A stretch of 64,000 bases of DNA from Neobacillus citreus (GCF_018343545.2 NZ_JAGYPE020000023.1:1-64000), one strand, 5' to 3'; counted from the stretch's first letter, positions 54,822 to 63,042 are shown. Translations and numbers: made by a program. Notes: a model not told the origin generated them from the letters alone.

Positions 54822-55319
54822 TTAAGTGGCTGGTTCGTTTTTTTGTACTTCTTGATTTTGATATTCATAGCTGATCGAGTAACCAACGAAAATCCCATAC
54901 AGAATATAGAGACAAAGGGAAGACAGGATGGTATCTCTGCTTAAATCGAATATTGGTTTCATCCCAGGAAAAAGAGGATTCAGAACAACAAAAACAATTA
55001 AAAATAAAATGATTCCATATCCTAAGCCAATCCACATACCTTTCAGCTTTTTTAATAACGCATAATATAGGTAGGCTGCACCAACTGATAGCACGCCCAT
55101 GATGAGAATGGACAAAATCGTTCCTTTCCAGCCATATTTCCAGTTCCCCAGCATCCATGGTTCAAGGATTATATTTGGACGAATTTCCGTTAAACTAAAG
55201 TAGCTTGCAAAAAAACCAATCGTTCCCCAAAAAACACCTCCAAATAAACCAGTCCAAAAGACCATTACCGGCAAGGACATCGGCTTAGGATATTTTCCCG
55301 CTTTTTTTTCAGAAGCCAT
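54822..55319 (-). CDS. yqhR: YqhR family membrane protein
   Basis: 165-aa polytopic membrane protein with about four helices: FWTGLFGGVFWGTIGFFASY, ILSILIMGVLSVGAAYLYYA, IGLGYGIILFLIVFVVLNP and SLCLYILYGIFVGYSISYEY. The extracytoplasmic loop EIRPNIILEPW and MKPIFDLSRDT are conserved family features of YqhR. Function unknown. The ATG at 55319 has GGAGG 8 nt upstream; a longer frame to 55379 is not supported. It is 79 bp upstream of yqhT on the same strand. Confidence 0.84.
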   Translation of the reverse strand: MASEKKAGKYPKPMSLPVMVFWTGLFGGVFWGTIGFFASYFSLTEIRPNIILEPWMLGNWKYGWKGTILSILIMGVLSVGAAYLYYALLKKLKGMWIGLGYGIILFLIVFVVLNPLFPGMKPIFDLSRDTILSSLCLYILYGIFVGYSISYEYQNQEVQKNEPAT

Positions 55320-55557
55320 TACAACAACCTCCATAACTTTTTGATACAAATTATTGATTCGTACCTTAATAAATACCAATTTTATTATGCCCCTGTAACA
55401 ACAATCCTTGCATAAAAAAATTTTTTTCTAATTTAAATGGAAAATGTATGTCATTTCCTAGAGGTTTTTTCGTTTTTCTAGTAGAATACATTTAAGTACA
55501 TACAGATTTATCATTTCTGCTATCGTGCTACTTTTGCATAGGTTGGTGTTCTAGCTA

Positions 55558-56502
55558 ATGTCTGATACACAAAAGAATGTTTATGGCGGTCAAGCCGTGG
55601 TTGAAGGAGTTATGTTCGGCGGTAAACATCATTATGTTACCGCAATAAGGAGAAAGGACCATTCGGTCGAATATTTCCATCTGCCACGTAAAACGAATCC
55701 TTATTTAACGAAAATTAAAAAAATTCCGTTTATTCGTGGAATCGTTGCTATAATAGAAGCAAGTGCCAATGGTTCTAAACATTTAAATTTTTCAACTGAA
55801 AGATTTGATTTAGACCCAAAGGAGGATGACACCTTAAAGGAAAAAGAAGTTTCTAAAATGACGATGTACCTGGGTGTGGCGGTAATCGGGGTTATTTCAT
55901 TTTTATTTGGTAAATTTGCCTTCACGCTTATTCCTGTTTTCTTAGCGGAATTGACAAAGCCCATTTTTTCATCGGATTTTTCCCAGGTCATGATTGAAGG
56001 TTTCTTCAAGCTTATCCTTCTCCTTTCCTATATTTATTTTGTTTCCTTAACTCCGTTGATTAAAAGGGTGTTTCAATATCATGGTGCTGAGCATAAAGTA
56101 ATAAATACCTACGAGTCCGGAGCTGAGCTGACAGTAGCTAACGTTCAGGCCCATTCAAGGCTTCATTACCGCTGTGGAAGTAGTTTTATCCTATTTACTG
56201 TCTTTGTCGGTGTTTTTGTATATTTGATGGTACCGACCTCGCCGTTGTGGTTGAGGATTGTTGACCGCCTTTTATTAATACCGGTAGTGTTGGGGATTTC
56301 CTTCGAAATTCTCCAATTTACAAATAAACTAAGAGACGTTCCTGTCTTAAAATATCTAGGTCTGCCAGGTCTTTGGCTTCAGCTTCTTACAACCAAGGAG
56401 CCAAATGATGAACAGGTGGAAGTAGCCATACTCTCCTTTAAGGAATTGTTAAGAAGGGAAGAGGAAACAGACAGATTCGTCAAACAAGAAGAAATTGTCT
56501 AA
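55558..56502 (+). CDS. yqhQ: DUF1385 family membrane protein YqhQ
   Basis: 314-aa membrane protein. DUF1385 signatures are YGGQAVVEGVMFGGKHH at the N-terminus, YHGAEHKVINTYESG in the middle and LHYRCGSSFI. About five helices lie between residues 100 and 255. The conserved His, Glu and Cys residues suggest metal binding or catalysis, but function is not known. Divergent from yqhR; the next gene is co-oriented. Confidence 0.9.
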   Translation: MSDTQKNVYGGQAVVEGVMFGGKHHYVTAIRRKDHSVEYFHLPRKTNPYLTKIKKIPFIRGIVAIIEASANGSKHLNFSTERFDLDPKEDDTLKEKEVSKMTMYLGVAVIGVISFLFGKFAFTLIPVFLAELTKPIFSSDFSQVMIEGFFKLILLLSYIYFVSLTPLIKRVFQYHGAEHKVINTYESGAELTVANVQAHSRLHYRCGSSFILFTVFVGVFVYLMVPTSPLWLRIVDRLLLIPVVLGISFEILQFTNKLRDVPVLKYLGLPGLWLQLLTTKEPNDEQVEVAILSFKELLRREEETDRFVKQEEIV

Positions 56503-56568
56503 ATCGTTGTTAGGAAGTGTTTAAAAGGATAAAAAAATGCTTATGATGCTCTTAGGGAGGTGGCTTTC

Positions 56569-56949
56569 TTGAAAAATCGGACATCCGCATATATTGTGGG
56601 GGTACTAATTATCCTTGCTTTACTTGGGCTTTATGGTTCTTTTACGGCTGACCCGGCTGCATTTTTGCAAAAAATAGCTGTCTTCGTTTTAATTGGTTTG
56701 GTCATATATTTTGTTGTTCGCAAGTTTTCAAATTCGAGCCCTCAGAAAAAAGAGCAGCGGGCATTTCTTAAAGCAGCAAGAAGGTCTAAAAAACGCTTGC
56801 AGCATCGAAGTGGAGAGACAAATGTAAAAGGTTCCACTTTAGGTACATTGACGACATTAAAGAAAGGCAAGGCCAAAAAGAAATCTCCTGCCCATCTTAC
56901 CGTCATTGATGGAAAAAAAGGAAAAAAGAAAAATCGGGCGTCTTTTTAA
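56569..56949 (+). CDS. yqhP: SA1362-type protein YqhP
   Basis: 126-aa protein with two hydrophobic helices (residues 7-24 and 33-53) followed by a very basic tail (KKEQRAFLKAARRSKKRLQHR, KKGKAKKKSPAHL). It fits the SA1362/YqhP family of bacilli; function unknown. I use the TTG at 56569, 5 nt after GGGAGGTGG; the GTG at 56560 lies within the ribosome site. The gene is next to yqhQ as in B. subtilis. A terminator shared with yqhO overlaps its end. Confidence 0.78.
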   Translation: MKNRTSAYIVGVLIILALLGLYGSFTADPAAFLQKIAVFVLIGLVIYFVVRKFSNSSPQKKEQRAFLKAARRSKKRLQHRSGETNVKGSTLGTLTTLKKGKAKKKSPAHLTVIDGKKGKKKNRASF

Positions 56950-56969
56950 ACGCTCGATTTTTCTTTTTT
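56930..56969. terminator. bidirectional terminator yqhP/yqhO
   Basis: Stem AAAATCGGGCGT / ACGCTCGATTTT with loop CTTTTTAA; overlaps the last codons of yqhP, followed by CT6. Confidence 0.8.
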
Positions 56970-56981
56970 CTAACTGCTTTA

Positions 56982-57866
56982 TTAAAAACTCCATTTATTC
57001 AAAAATCTCTTCGCCCGTTCCCTGCCTAAGTTTACAAGCTCCTGTTTCTTTTCCTCGGTTAAATGAAATTCAATGGTCATTATCCCTTCTGTAGGGATAA
57101 ATATAATATTTTCGGCATGTTTTTTGGAAATATATCTGGAATCGTGAGCATCCTTCATGGTTTCAAACAATGCCCCGAAAAGCTCAATCGCGTTGTTTAT
57201 TTTATGCTTTTCATGTTCGTATTCACTTGGACTTAATTTGATGCCGAGGACAGGTCTTGTTTTTTTTATATTCTCCTGGTCAAAAAGCCACATTGGAAAA
57301 TTGCTTAATACCCCTCCGTCCACTAAAACATTAGTCCCGTCCTTTGTCCGTAATCTTACAGGTTCAAAGAAATATGGGATGCTGCAGCTCATGCGGATGG
57401 CCTTGGCAATTGGAAAAGAGCCCGGTGAAATTCCGTATTTCGGTAAATCATCAGGAATAACAACCATTTGTCCGGTAGAAAGGTCTGAAGCGATAATCCT
57501 TAACGTTTGAGGCGGTAAATCGGAAAATGTTCTCAGTCCTTTGGCCTCTAATTTTATCCTAAGCCACTTTTCCAATTCGTTCCCTTTGTAGAGCCCTAAT
57601 CTCCAATAAAGTAACAGCCATTTGGCGAGTTTAAAAGGTATGATGGTTTTGCGGGTATCAAGCAGTTTAGTTAGATTCACTTCGTCAATGAGCTGATAGA
57701 TTTCTTTGCTTGTATAACCAGCGGCAATTAAAGCGGCTATTATGGAGCCAGCACTGGTTCCAGCGACCCTGACAAATTTAAAACCTCGTTCTTCAATTTC
57801 TTCACACGCCCCGATAAGCGCAAATCCCTTTATTCCTCCTCCGGAAAAAACTCCATCAATATTCAT
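56982..57866 (-). CDS. yqhO: patatin-like phospholipase YqhO
   Basis: 294-aa serine hydrolase of the patatin/RssA type. The glycine-rich oxyanion motif FSGGGIKGFALIG, the nucleophile elbow GTSAGS and the catalytic dyad Asp in LVDGGVLSNFP are all intact. No signal peptide, so it acts in the cytoplasm or at the inner leaflet. The ATG at 57866 has GGGAGTGG 5 nt upstream. Substrate unknown. In this window it ends the yqhQPO block, which is inverted relative to B. subtilis. Confidence 0.88.
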   Translation of the reverse strand: MNIDGVFSGGGIKGFALIGACEEIEERGFKFVRVAGTSAGSIIAALIAAGYTSKEIYQLIDEVNLTKLLDTRKTIIPFKLAKWLLLYWRLGLYKGNELEKWLRIKLEAKGLRTFSDLPPQTLRIIASDLSTGQMVVIPDDLPKYGISPGSFPIAKAIRMSCSIPYFFEPVRLRTKDGTNVLVDGGVLSNFPMWLFDQENIKKTRPVLGIKLSPSEYEHEKHKINNAIELFGALFETMKDAHDSRYISKKHAENIIFIPTEGIMTIEFHLTEEKKQELVNLGRERAKRFLNKWSF

Positions 57867-57954
57867 GGCAGCCACTCCCAATGATGTACTCATTGTTACA
57901 TCTTTAAGCGGCTGTTTTACAAAATAGTACGGGAGACAAGATAAATATTTTAGT

Positions 57955-57974
57955 GGATAACCCCCTATGGGCAG
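57955..57974 (-). promoter_or_regulatory. weak CsoR-like motif upstream of the SafE gene
   Basis: Reading the minus strand, CCATAGGGGGTTATCC shares the TAGGGGG-TAT core with the copZ operator at 48055. It lies 146 bp before the HMA-SafE gene. It is suggestive of copper control but short, so confidence is low. Confidence 0.25.
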
Positions 57975-58119
57975 CTTGAAGGTTGTTCAAGAATTAGAAA
58001 AATTATGTCCACAAATTGGTCACCAAGCCCTTATTTTTCTTCATACCACCAACATATCAGTTTTTTATACTTTAGCTATCAAGAAGGTAAAGGAATTCGT
58101 TTAAAGGCTGGTGGCCGCT

Positions 58120-59913
58120 ATGAGTGTCAAACGGATCAGATTAAAAGTTTACGATATGACTTGTTCGTCCTGCGAAAAACGGGTAGAAAGAACCGTGAAA
58201 AAGCTAGAGGGGGTAAAAAATGTTCAAGCAAGTTTCAGTGGTCAATTTGCTGATATTGAATTTGACGAAGACCAATGTACTTTAAGCTTGCTGAAAGACG
58301 CAATCCGACAGGCCGGATACAGTACAGAGGGTTCAAAGGGTTATAAATTTATCGGCATATTTATCATTGTTGCTGCTATTGTCCTCCTTGGCATCAATAC
58401 CGGCAGTTTTAATATGGAGGAAAAACTTAACTCAGCCTCGTATGCCGTTTTGTTTGTCGTTGGGTTAATCACCTCGCTCCACTGTGTAGGGATGTGCGGT
58501 GGCATCATGCTGTCCCAGACAATTGGTAAAGAAAAAAATAATAGATGGGATGCCGTAAAGCCATCGCTTCTTTATAACCTAGGGAGGGTGACTGCTTACA
58601 CCATCATTGGCGGAGTTATTGGAGCAATCGGGTCGGTGTTTGCCCTTTCGTTGGCAGCCAAAGCCGGACTTCAGATATTTGCAGGGGCATTTATGATGAT
58701 TATGGGCTTTAATATGGCCGGATTCCGCGTCTTTAGAAAGCTGCATTTTAAATTGCCTGCTATCACTTGTAAGAAGGTGAAAATGCCAAGAACGCCCTTT
58801 CTGGTTGGATTTCTTAATGGCTTAATGCCCTGCGGACCATTGCAGACGATGCAAATCTATGCGCTTGGTACGGGTAGTGCTTTAACTGGGGCATTGTCCA
58901 TGTTTATGTTTTCCATTGGTACGGTCCCGCTAATGCTAAGCTTTGGAGCTCTTTCGGGACTGTTAAGCAACGGGTATACAAAGAAAATCCTTAAATTCAG
59001 TGGAATTCTCATTATTGTGCTCGGGCTGATTATGAGCAACAGGGGGCTGGCACTTGCCGGTGTGCAAACTGGTCCGCTGGACATCATGGCAAGCGTTGGC
59101 GGAACCAGCTCAAATTCGTCGGCGGATTACACTGATGCGATTAAAGCAACCATCAAGGATGGCGTGCAGGTTCTAAATATGACAGCGGACGTATACGGCT
59201 ACACCCCAAGAGTTTTATATGTAAAAAAAGGGATGCCCGTCAAGTGGGTCGTTGATGTCAAACAGCTGACCGGATGCAATAATACGATCGTGGTTCCTGA
59301 TATGAATGTGCAGCAAAAGCTGCAAAACGGTAAAAACGTTATTGAATTTACACCGGGAACTGAAGATATCCCATTTAGCTGCTGGATGGGAATGAAGCGG
59401 GGCATGATCAAGGTGGTTGATAATCTTGGGGAAATTTCTGCTTCAAGCAGCAATGCGGACGGAATCGATGCCTCGACTAAGGCAACAGCCGAAAGCTCTT
59501 CCGAGACAAAGGCAAGCATATATGGAAATGATATTAGCAAGGTCCCAACTGAGCGTCTGGTAAGAAAGGCTGAGGTTACTAATAATCAACAATCCTTAGC
59601 TGTCAAAGGAATTGGCTACGAGTTTGAACCTTTAGTTATGGTGGTTAATAGAGGAATTAAGACGAAGCTGACAATCGATTTATCGCAATTTGATCAAGCT
59701 GCCGGGAGCTTTTTAATCCTGAATACGAAAACAAAGCAAATTGCGGCTGAATTTACCGGTAAGGAGGCGATTGCCGAAGTTGATTTCACACTGGACCGCA
59801 CTGGAACTTATGGAATTTATCTTAATGAGGAGGAATTACTAGGGATTATTGAAGCTGTTGATGATGTAACGGCTGTTGACTTAGAGGTAGTGAGAAAGCA
59901 GTTTCTTAAATAA
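58120..59913 (+). CDS. HMA-SafE-cupredoxin fusion membrane protein
   Basis: 597-aa multidomain protein. Residues 1-72 are a heavy-metal HMA domain (YDMTCSSC, C15-x2-C18). Residues 80-310 are a TauE/SafE (UreH-like) membrane domain with H121-C122-xxx-C126 (LHCVGMCGG) and C238 in LMPCGPL, the latter resembling DsbD. From about 355 to 435 is a cupredoxin-like fold (YTPRVLYVKKGMPVKWVVD, CNNTIVVPD, FSCWMGM). A second cupredoxin-like fold follows after a Ser-rich linker. Probably hands copper (or thiol electrons) to an outside acceptor. ATG 58120 is preferred over GTG 58111. First gene of the cytochrome biogenesis locus. Confidence 0.83.
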   Translation: MSVKRIRLKVYDMTCSSCEKRVERTVKKLEGVKNVQASFSGQFADIEFDEDQCTLSLLKDAIRQAGYSTEGSKGYKFIGIFIIVAAIVLLGINTGSFNMEEKLNSASYAVLFVVGLITSLHCVGMCGGIMLSQTIGKEKNNRWDAVKPSLLYNLGRVTAYTIIGGVIGAIGSVFALSLAAKAGLQIFAGAFMMIMGFNMAGFRVFRKLHFKLPAITCKKVKMPRTPFLVGFLNGLMPCGPLQTMQIYALGTGSALTGALSMFMFSIGTVPLMLSFGALSGLLSNGYTKKILKFSGILIIVLGLIMSNRGLALAGVQTGPLDIMASVGGTSSNSSADYTDAIKATIKDGVQVLNMTADVYGYTPRVLYVKKGMPVKWVVDVKQLTGCNNTIVVPDMNVQQKLQNGKNVIEFTPGTEDIPFSCWMGMKRGMIKVVDNLGEISASSSNADGIDASTKATAESSSETKASIYGNDISKVPTERLVRKAEVTNNQQSLAVKGIGYEFEPLVMVVNRGIKTKLTIDLSQFDQAAGSFLILNTKTKQIAAEFTGKEAIAEVDFTLDRTGTYGIYLNEEELLGIIEAVDDVTAVDLEVVRKQFLK

Positions 59914-59942
59914 TATAGAGTATTTGATAGGAGAGAGAAATT

Positions 59943-60434
59943 ATGAACATGACACATTATATGGGATTGCTTGCTGATAATCAGCCCTGGAATTTAATTA
60001 TCTTTATGGCCATTCCAGTCATATGTGCGGAAACAATCGCTGTTACTGAACTGGGAATCTTATTTTCCCGTAAGCTCGATGGTTCCTTAAAGAAAGTAAA
60101 TAAGGCAGTCAGCATTTTTGCCGGGATTTATTTCACCGGAATATTTATATATCTCTTAATGAATGCGTATATCCCGCTGACGGCTAACGGCGAATGGAAG
60201 GGATGGATTGACGTAACCGCCGTTACCTTCTACCTGCTGGGGGTTGTGCCGTTATTAGGCATGGCGCTTCTTGACCTGGGTATCGTCTTTAAAAATAAAA
60301 ACGCTGTTGAAAAACTAAAAACACATGCCTTTTTTGTAGGAATGTTCTTAGTAGTTGCGCATGTGGCAATGATATTTGGAATGGTTGACCCATCCATTGG
60401 TACAAGCACAGGCGGTCACATGATGAACATGTAG
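59943..60434 (+). CDS. membrane protein with Met/His tail, SafE partner
   Basis: 163-aa membrane protein with about four helices (PWNLIIFMAIPVICAETIAV, AVSIFAGIYFTGIFIYLLM, VTAVTFYLLGVVPLLGMALL, THAFFVGMFLVVAHVAMIFG). The ends are rich in Met and His: MNMTHYMG at the start and GGHMMNM at the end, which could bind copper. I cannot name a function. It starts 29 nt after the fusion gene with GGAGAGAG, so they are co-transcribed. The start could be 59943 or the ATG two codons later. Confidence 0.72.
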   Translation: MNMTHYMGLLADNQPWNLIIFMAIPVICAETIAVTELGILFSRKLDGSLKKVNKAVSIFAGIYFTGIFIYLLMNAYIPLTANGEWKGWIDVTAVTFYLLGVVPLLGMALLDLGIVFKNKNAVEKLKTHAFFVGMFLVVAHVAMIFGMVDPSIGTSTGGHMMNM

Positions 60435-60615
60435 ATACCCATCGTCGGACATTCCTTTCGGAGTCTCCGGCGATTTATATTTATTTCATTGAATCTATTA
60501 TTTGTACTTTATCAAGCTTAAAAACTTCACTAAATAGTAAGAATTAGCGTCTGATGGCTGTCATTCTTTTTGTTAAAATAAATTTGTGATATCAAGCTGG
60601 AAGGGGTGACAACTT

Positions 60616-61068
60616 TTGAAAAGAATACCTTCGCTTTTTGTTCTTTGTTTTGCTATTGTCCTTATAGCAGCTGGGTGCGGATCCAATGTCAGTGATAAAA
60701 AATGGGCCCTTGATAAAAAGCACGAACCGCTGCCTGATTATGTGTTAAATTCATCTGATCAAATTAAAGAAACCTATATTATGGCAGCTACATACCCAAA
60801 GGTACTGGCGCAGGTCCCATGCTATTGCGGCTGTTTTGCGCAGGATGGCCATGAGAGTAACCTCGATTGCTTCGTTGACCAATTCGGGTCTGGTAATGCC
60901 GTAAAAGAATGGGATTCGATGGGAATATCGTGAGACGTCTGTATAGATATCGCCCGGGAGGCGGTAGAGATGCATCTTGACGGTAAAAGCCCTAAGAAGA
61001 TTTATGACCTAATTACGACGAAGTACGAAGATTTTGGGGAACCGACTCCTACACCTGAACCAAAATAA
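60616..61068 (+). CDS. PCYCGC lipoprotein, probable selenoprotein (in-frame TGA at 60931)
   Basis: 150-residue reading frame: TTG start after AAGGGGTGAC, signal peptide, lipobox AAGC21, P68-CYCGC motif, C85. At codon 106 is TGA, followed in frame by 44 codons (DVCIDIAREAVEMHLDGKSP...FGEPTPTPEPK) and a TAA just before the next ribosome site. With TGA read as selenocysteine the site is U106-D-V-C109, a redox U-x-x-C. Relatives, as I recall, have C-x-x-C there. A GC-rich stem-loop lies at 60948-60966. Anchored on the outer membrane face, next to cytochrome c. Alternative: nonsense mutation or sequencing error. Confidence 0.75.
60948..60966 (+). promoter_or_regulatory. candidate bacterial SECIS stem-loop
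   Basis: TATCGCC / GGCGGTA forms a 7-bp stem (one T-G wobble) closing the 5-nt loop CGGGA. The loop begins 21 nt after the TGA and has G at its second position. Both agree with the bacterial SECIS model (loop 16-37 nt from UGA, G among the first two loop bases). It overlaps codons 111-117 of the lipoprotein frame. Structure drawn by eye; no energy was computed. Confidence 0.6.
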
Positions 61069-61078
61069 GGAGCAGCCC

Positions 61079-61732
61079 ATGAAGAAAATTTTAATCGGAA
61101 CCTATATTTTAATTACAATTGGCATTGTTTTTTGCATTGCCAATAGCGGCATTTTCAGCAGTGAAAATTCCAAGGCCATTGCGGCAGGAGAAAAAGTGTA
61201 TGCAAAAAACTGTCTTGCCTGTCATGGCGAAACAGGAAAAGGTGAAGGAGCAAAGGACGGGACAGCGATCAATAATCAACATTTTTTAAGTTCCGTTTCT
61301 GATCAAGACCTTTACAATTATGTGAAATATGGGCGTGAAGGGACAAGCATGCCCTCCTATGAAACTCGTTTGTCCGACAAGGATTTGAAGAATCTAGTTG
61401 CGTTTATGAGAGAATGGCAGACTGAAGAACTCGACTTAAAAGCATCTGCAACTGTATTAGGAGACCCTGAACGAGGCAAGGAACAATATAAGCTTTATTG
61501 TCTCTCCTGCCACGGGGAAAATGGAGCAGGAAAAATCAAAATGGGAACAGCCCTTTCCAGTCCCCAATACTTGAAATATACAAGTGACAAACAAATTTGG
61601 ATTGGGACAGCTTATGGGAGAGAAGAAACCCGGATGGGACCATCATTGAAAGGCCTAGAAGGTGCCCGACAACTCACCGAACAGGATATTTCTGACATAA
61701 CCGCCTATATCCGTTCACTAGAACCGAAATGA
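61079..61732 (+). CDS. membrane-anchored diheme cytochrome c
   Basis: 217-aa cytochrome with an uncleaved N-terminal helix (residues 4-22) and two cytochrome c domains outside the membrane. Heme sites are C45LAC48H49 and C141LSC144H145; likely sixth ligands are M91 (TSMPSY) and M186 (RMGPSL). It carries electrons to an unknown oxidase or reductase. The ATG at 61079 has AAGGAG 7 nt upstream; an ORF reaching 61034 overlaps the lipoprotein tail in another frame. The site AAGGAG directly follows the TAA of the preceding gene, indicating coupling. Confidence 0.88.
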   Translation: MKKILIGTYILITIGIVFCIANSGIFSSENSKAIAAGEKVYAKNCLACHGETGKGEGAKDGTAINNQHFLSSVSDQDLYNYVKYGREGTSMPSYETRLSDKDLKNLVAFMREWQTEELDLKASATVLGDPERGKEQYKLYCLSCHGENGAGKIKMGTALSSPQYLKYTSDKQIWIGTAYGREETRMGPSLKGLEGARQLTEQDISDITAYIRSLEPK

Positions 61733-61735
61733 CAT

Positions 61736-61780
61736 AAAAAACAGCCTTGAATCTTTTAAAGGATTTATGGCTGTTTTTTT
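61736..61780 (+). terminator. terminator after the cytochrome c gene
   Basis: Stem AAAAACAGCC...GGCTGTTTTT with an imperfect inner part (TTGAATC / GGATTTA) and T8 tail, so the SafE-to-cytochrome set ends here. Confidence 0.8.
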
Positions 61781-61983
61781 ATTATGTAAAAAATATCCCT
61801 TTTTTACAAATGTGAACAATTTATGGTTATTTTTTGACGAAAAGGTAACGATTTTTGCCGGTTAACAAAATGTTCAATAGTCCATCAACAACAGGCAACC
61901 GAGAAAGATTATATTTATTTCAAAGAGGACTATAGTGAAAAAGTCACGGTTTTAACGAGCTTTTTGATTCAAGGAGGATAACT

Positions 61984-63042
61984 ATGCGGAAAAAGAAATG
62001 GATGGCATTATTCGTTATTTTAGCATTTATGACAAGCCTGATCGTACCAAAGGCAAGCGCAGAGACAATATTTCAGCCGGAAAAGTTTCCATATAAGAGT
62101 ATGCAGGTTCAAGTCATGCCGGAGTTTGACTATCCGGAGGATTGGCCGTCGAGGGAGATTCCTTCCTTGCTGGTCGGAATGTACGGAACAATTACCAATA
62201 AAAGCGGGCAAGATTATGATGGGAAAATAGAAATTCCTGTTCCTGCAAAGGATAAAGGGTTTGAGGCCTTCCTAGTAGCCGAATTTCCAGAAAAAGATAA
62301 GCCGGAGGTTCAGCGGCCGTATGATGTTGACAAAGACAAGGGAGTGGTTGCCTGGAAACCAGGTAAGACCATTAAAAATAACGAAACCTATCAATTCGTA
62401 ATTGAATACTATACGCAGTCTATTGCTGTGAAGGACCAAAAAAGTTTTACATACGAATTTACAAACAGAGCTGAAACAGAACAGCTTGATGTTGTGTTTT
62501 ACGCGCCGATGAATGCCAAGGATATTCAAGCTGAGCCAAAGGCGCAGGAGAATTCAAAAAATGAATATGGAGAAGAACTCTATTTTTATCAATATAAAAA
62601 TGTAAAAGCCGGTGAAAATTTAAAATATTCCTTTTCTTACAAGAAACCGGGAACAGAATCAACGATGGAAGCGATGAGCAAGGTTCAACCACCAAATGAT
62701 GAAAACCATTCCGGCGTGAAAGGCAGCGCGACAGATCAAGTTTTAGATGGCAATGGTACTAAGGACACTGCAAAACAGCCTATTATCGGCATCGGCGGAG
62801 CGTCTATTATCGGCATCGCCCTGATTATTGCCGGAGCATTCGTCTACCTAGGAATGAAGGCAAATGTTCAAAGTGCGGCCAAAAAACAGAAACAAACAAA
62901 ACCTCAAGTTATGAAACAAGCTTCGAGTAAAAAGGAAAATAAGACAATTAATGTTGAAGCTAAAAAGGAACTTAGGAAAAAGCTGTTAACAGGCAAGATT
63001 GATCAAGAAACGTACGATGAGGAAATGAAAAAATTAATTTAA
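61984..63042 (+). CDS. exported membrane-anchored protein of the ccm locus
   Basis: 352-aa protein of unknown function. It has a signal peptide (residues 1-26, ending ASA), then an extracytoplasmic beta-rich domain of about 200 residues with PEFDYPEDWPSREIPSLLVG near its start. A Ser/Gly/Asp linker, a membrane helix near residues 266-289, and a short cytosolic tail follow. The tail ends in a SHOCT-like segment (KKELRKKLLTGKIDQETYDE). No cysteine occurs in the outer domain, so thiol chemistry is unlikely. AAGGAGG precedes the ATG. It starts the operon with ccmE and ccmF, so a role in heme delivery is inferred. Confidence 0.72.
   Translation: MRKKKWMALFVILAFMTSLIVPKASAETIFQPEKFPYKSMQVQVMPEFDYPEDWPSREIPSLLVGMYGTITNKSGQDYDGKIEIPVPAKDKGFEAFLVAEFPEKDKPEVQRPYDVDKDKGVVAWKPGKTIKNNETYQFVIEYYTQSIAVKDQKSFTYEFTNRAETEQLDVVFYAPMNAKDIQAEPKAQENSKNEYGEELYFYQYKNVKAGENLKYSFSYKKPGTESTMEAMSKVQPPNDENHSGVKGSATDQVLDGNGTKDTAKQPIIGIGGASIIGIALIIAGAFVYLGMKANVQSAAKKQKQTKPQVMKQASSKKENKTINVEAKKELRKKLLTGKIDQETYDEEMKKLI

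Noticed and set aside
60616-60933. A simple truncated 105-aa lipoprotein ending at TGA, or a pseudogene
   Set aside because: The frame continues with family-like sequence to a stop exactly before the next ribosome site, and a hairpin follows the TGA. A nonsense mutation remains possible and is noted as the alternative.
61034-61078. N-terminal extension of the cytochrome c protein
   Set aside because: It overlaps the lipoprotein tail in another frame; the ATG at 61079 has AAGGAG and starts a normal membrane anchor.
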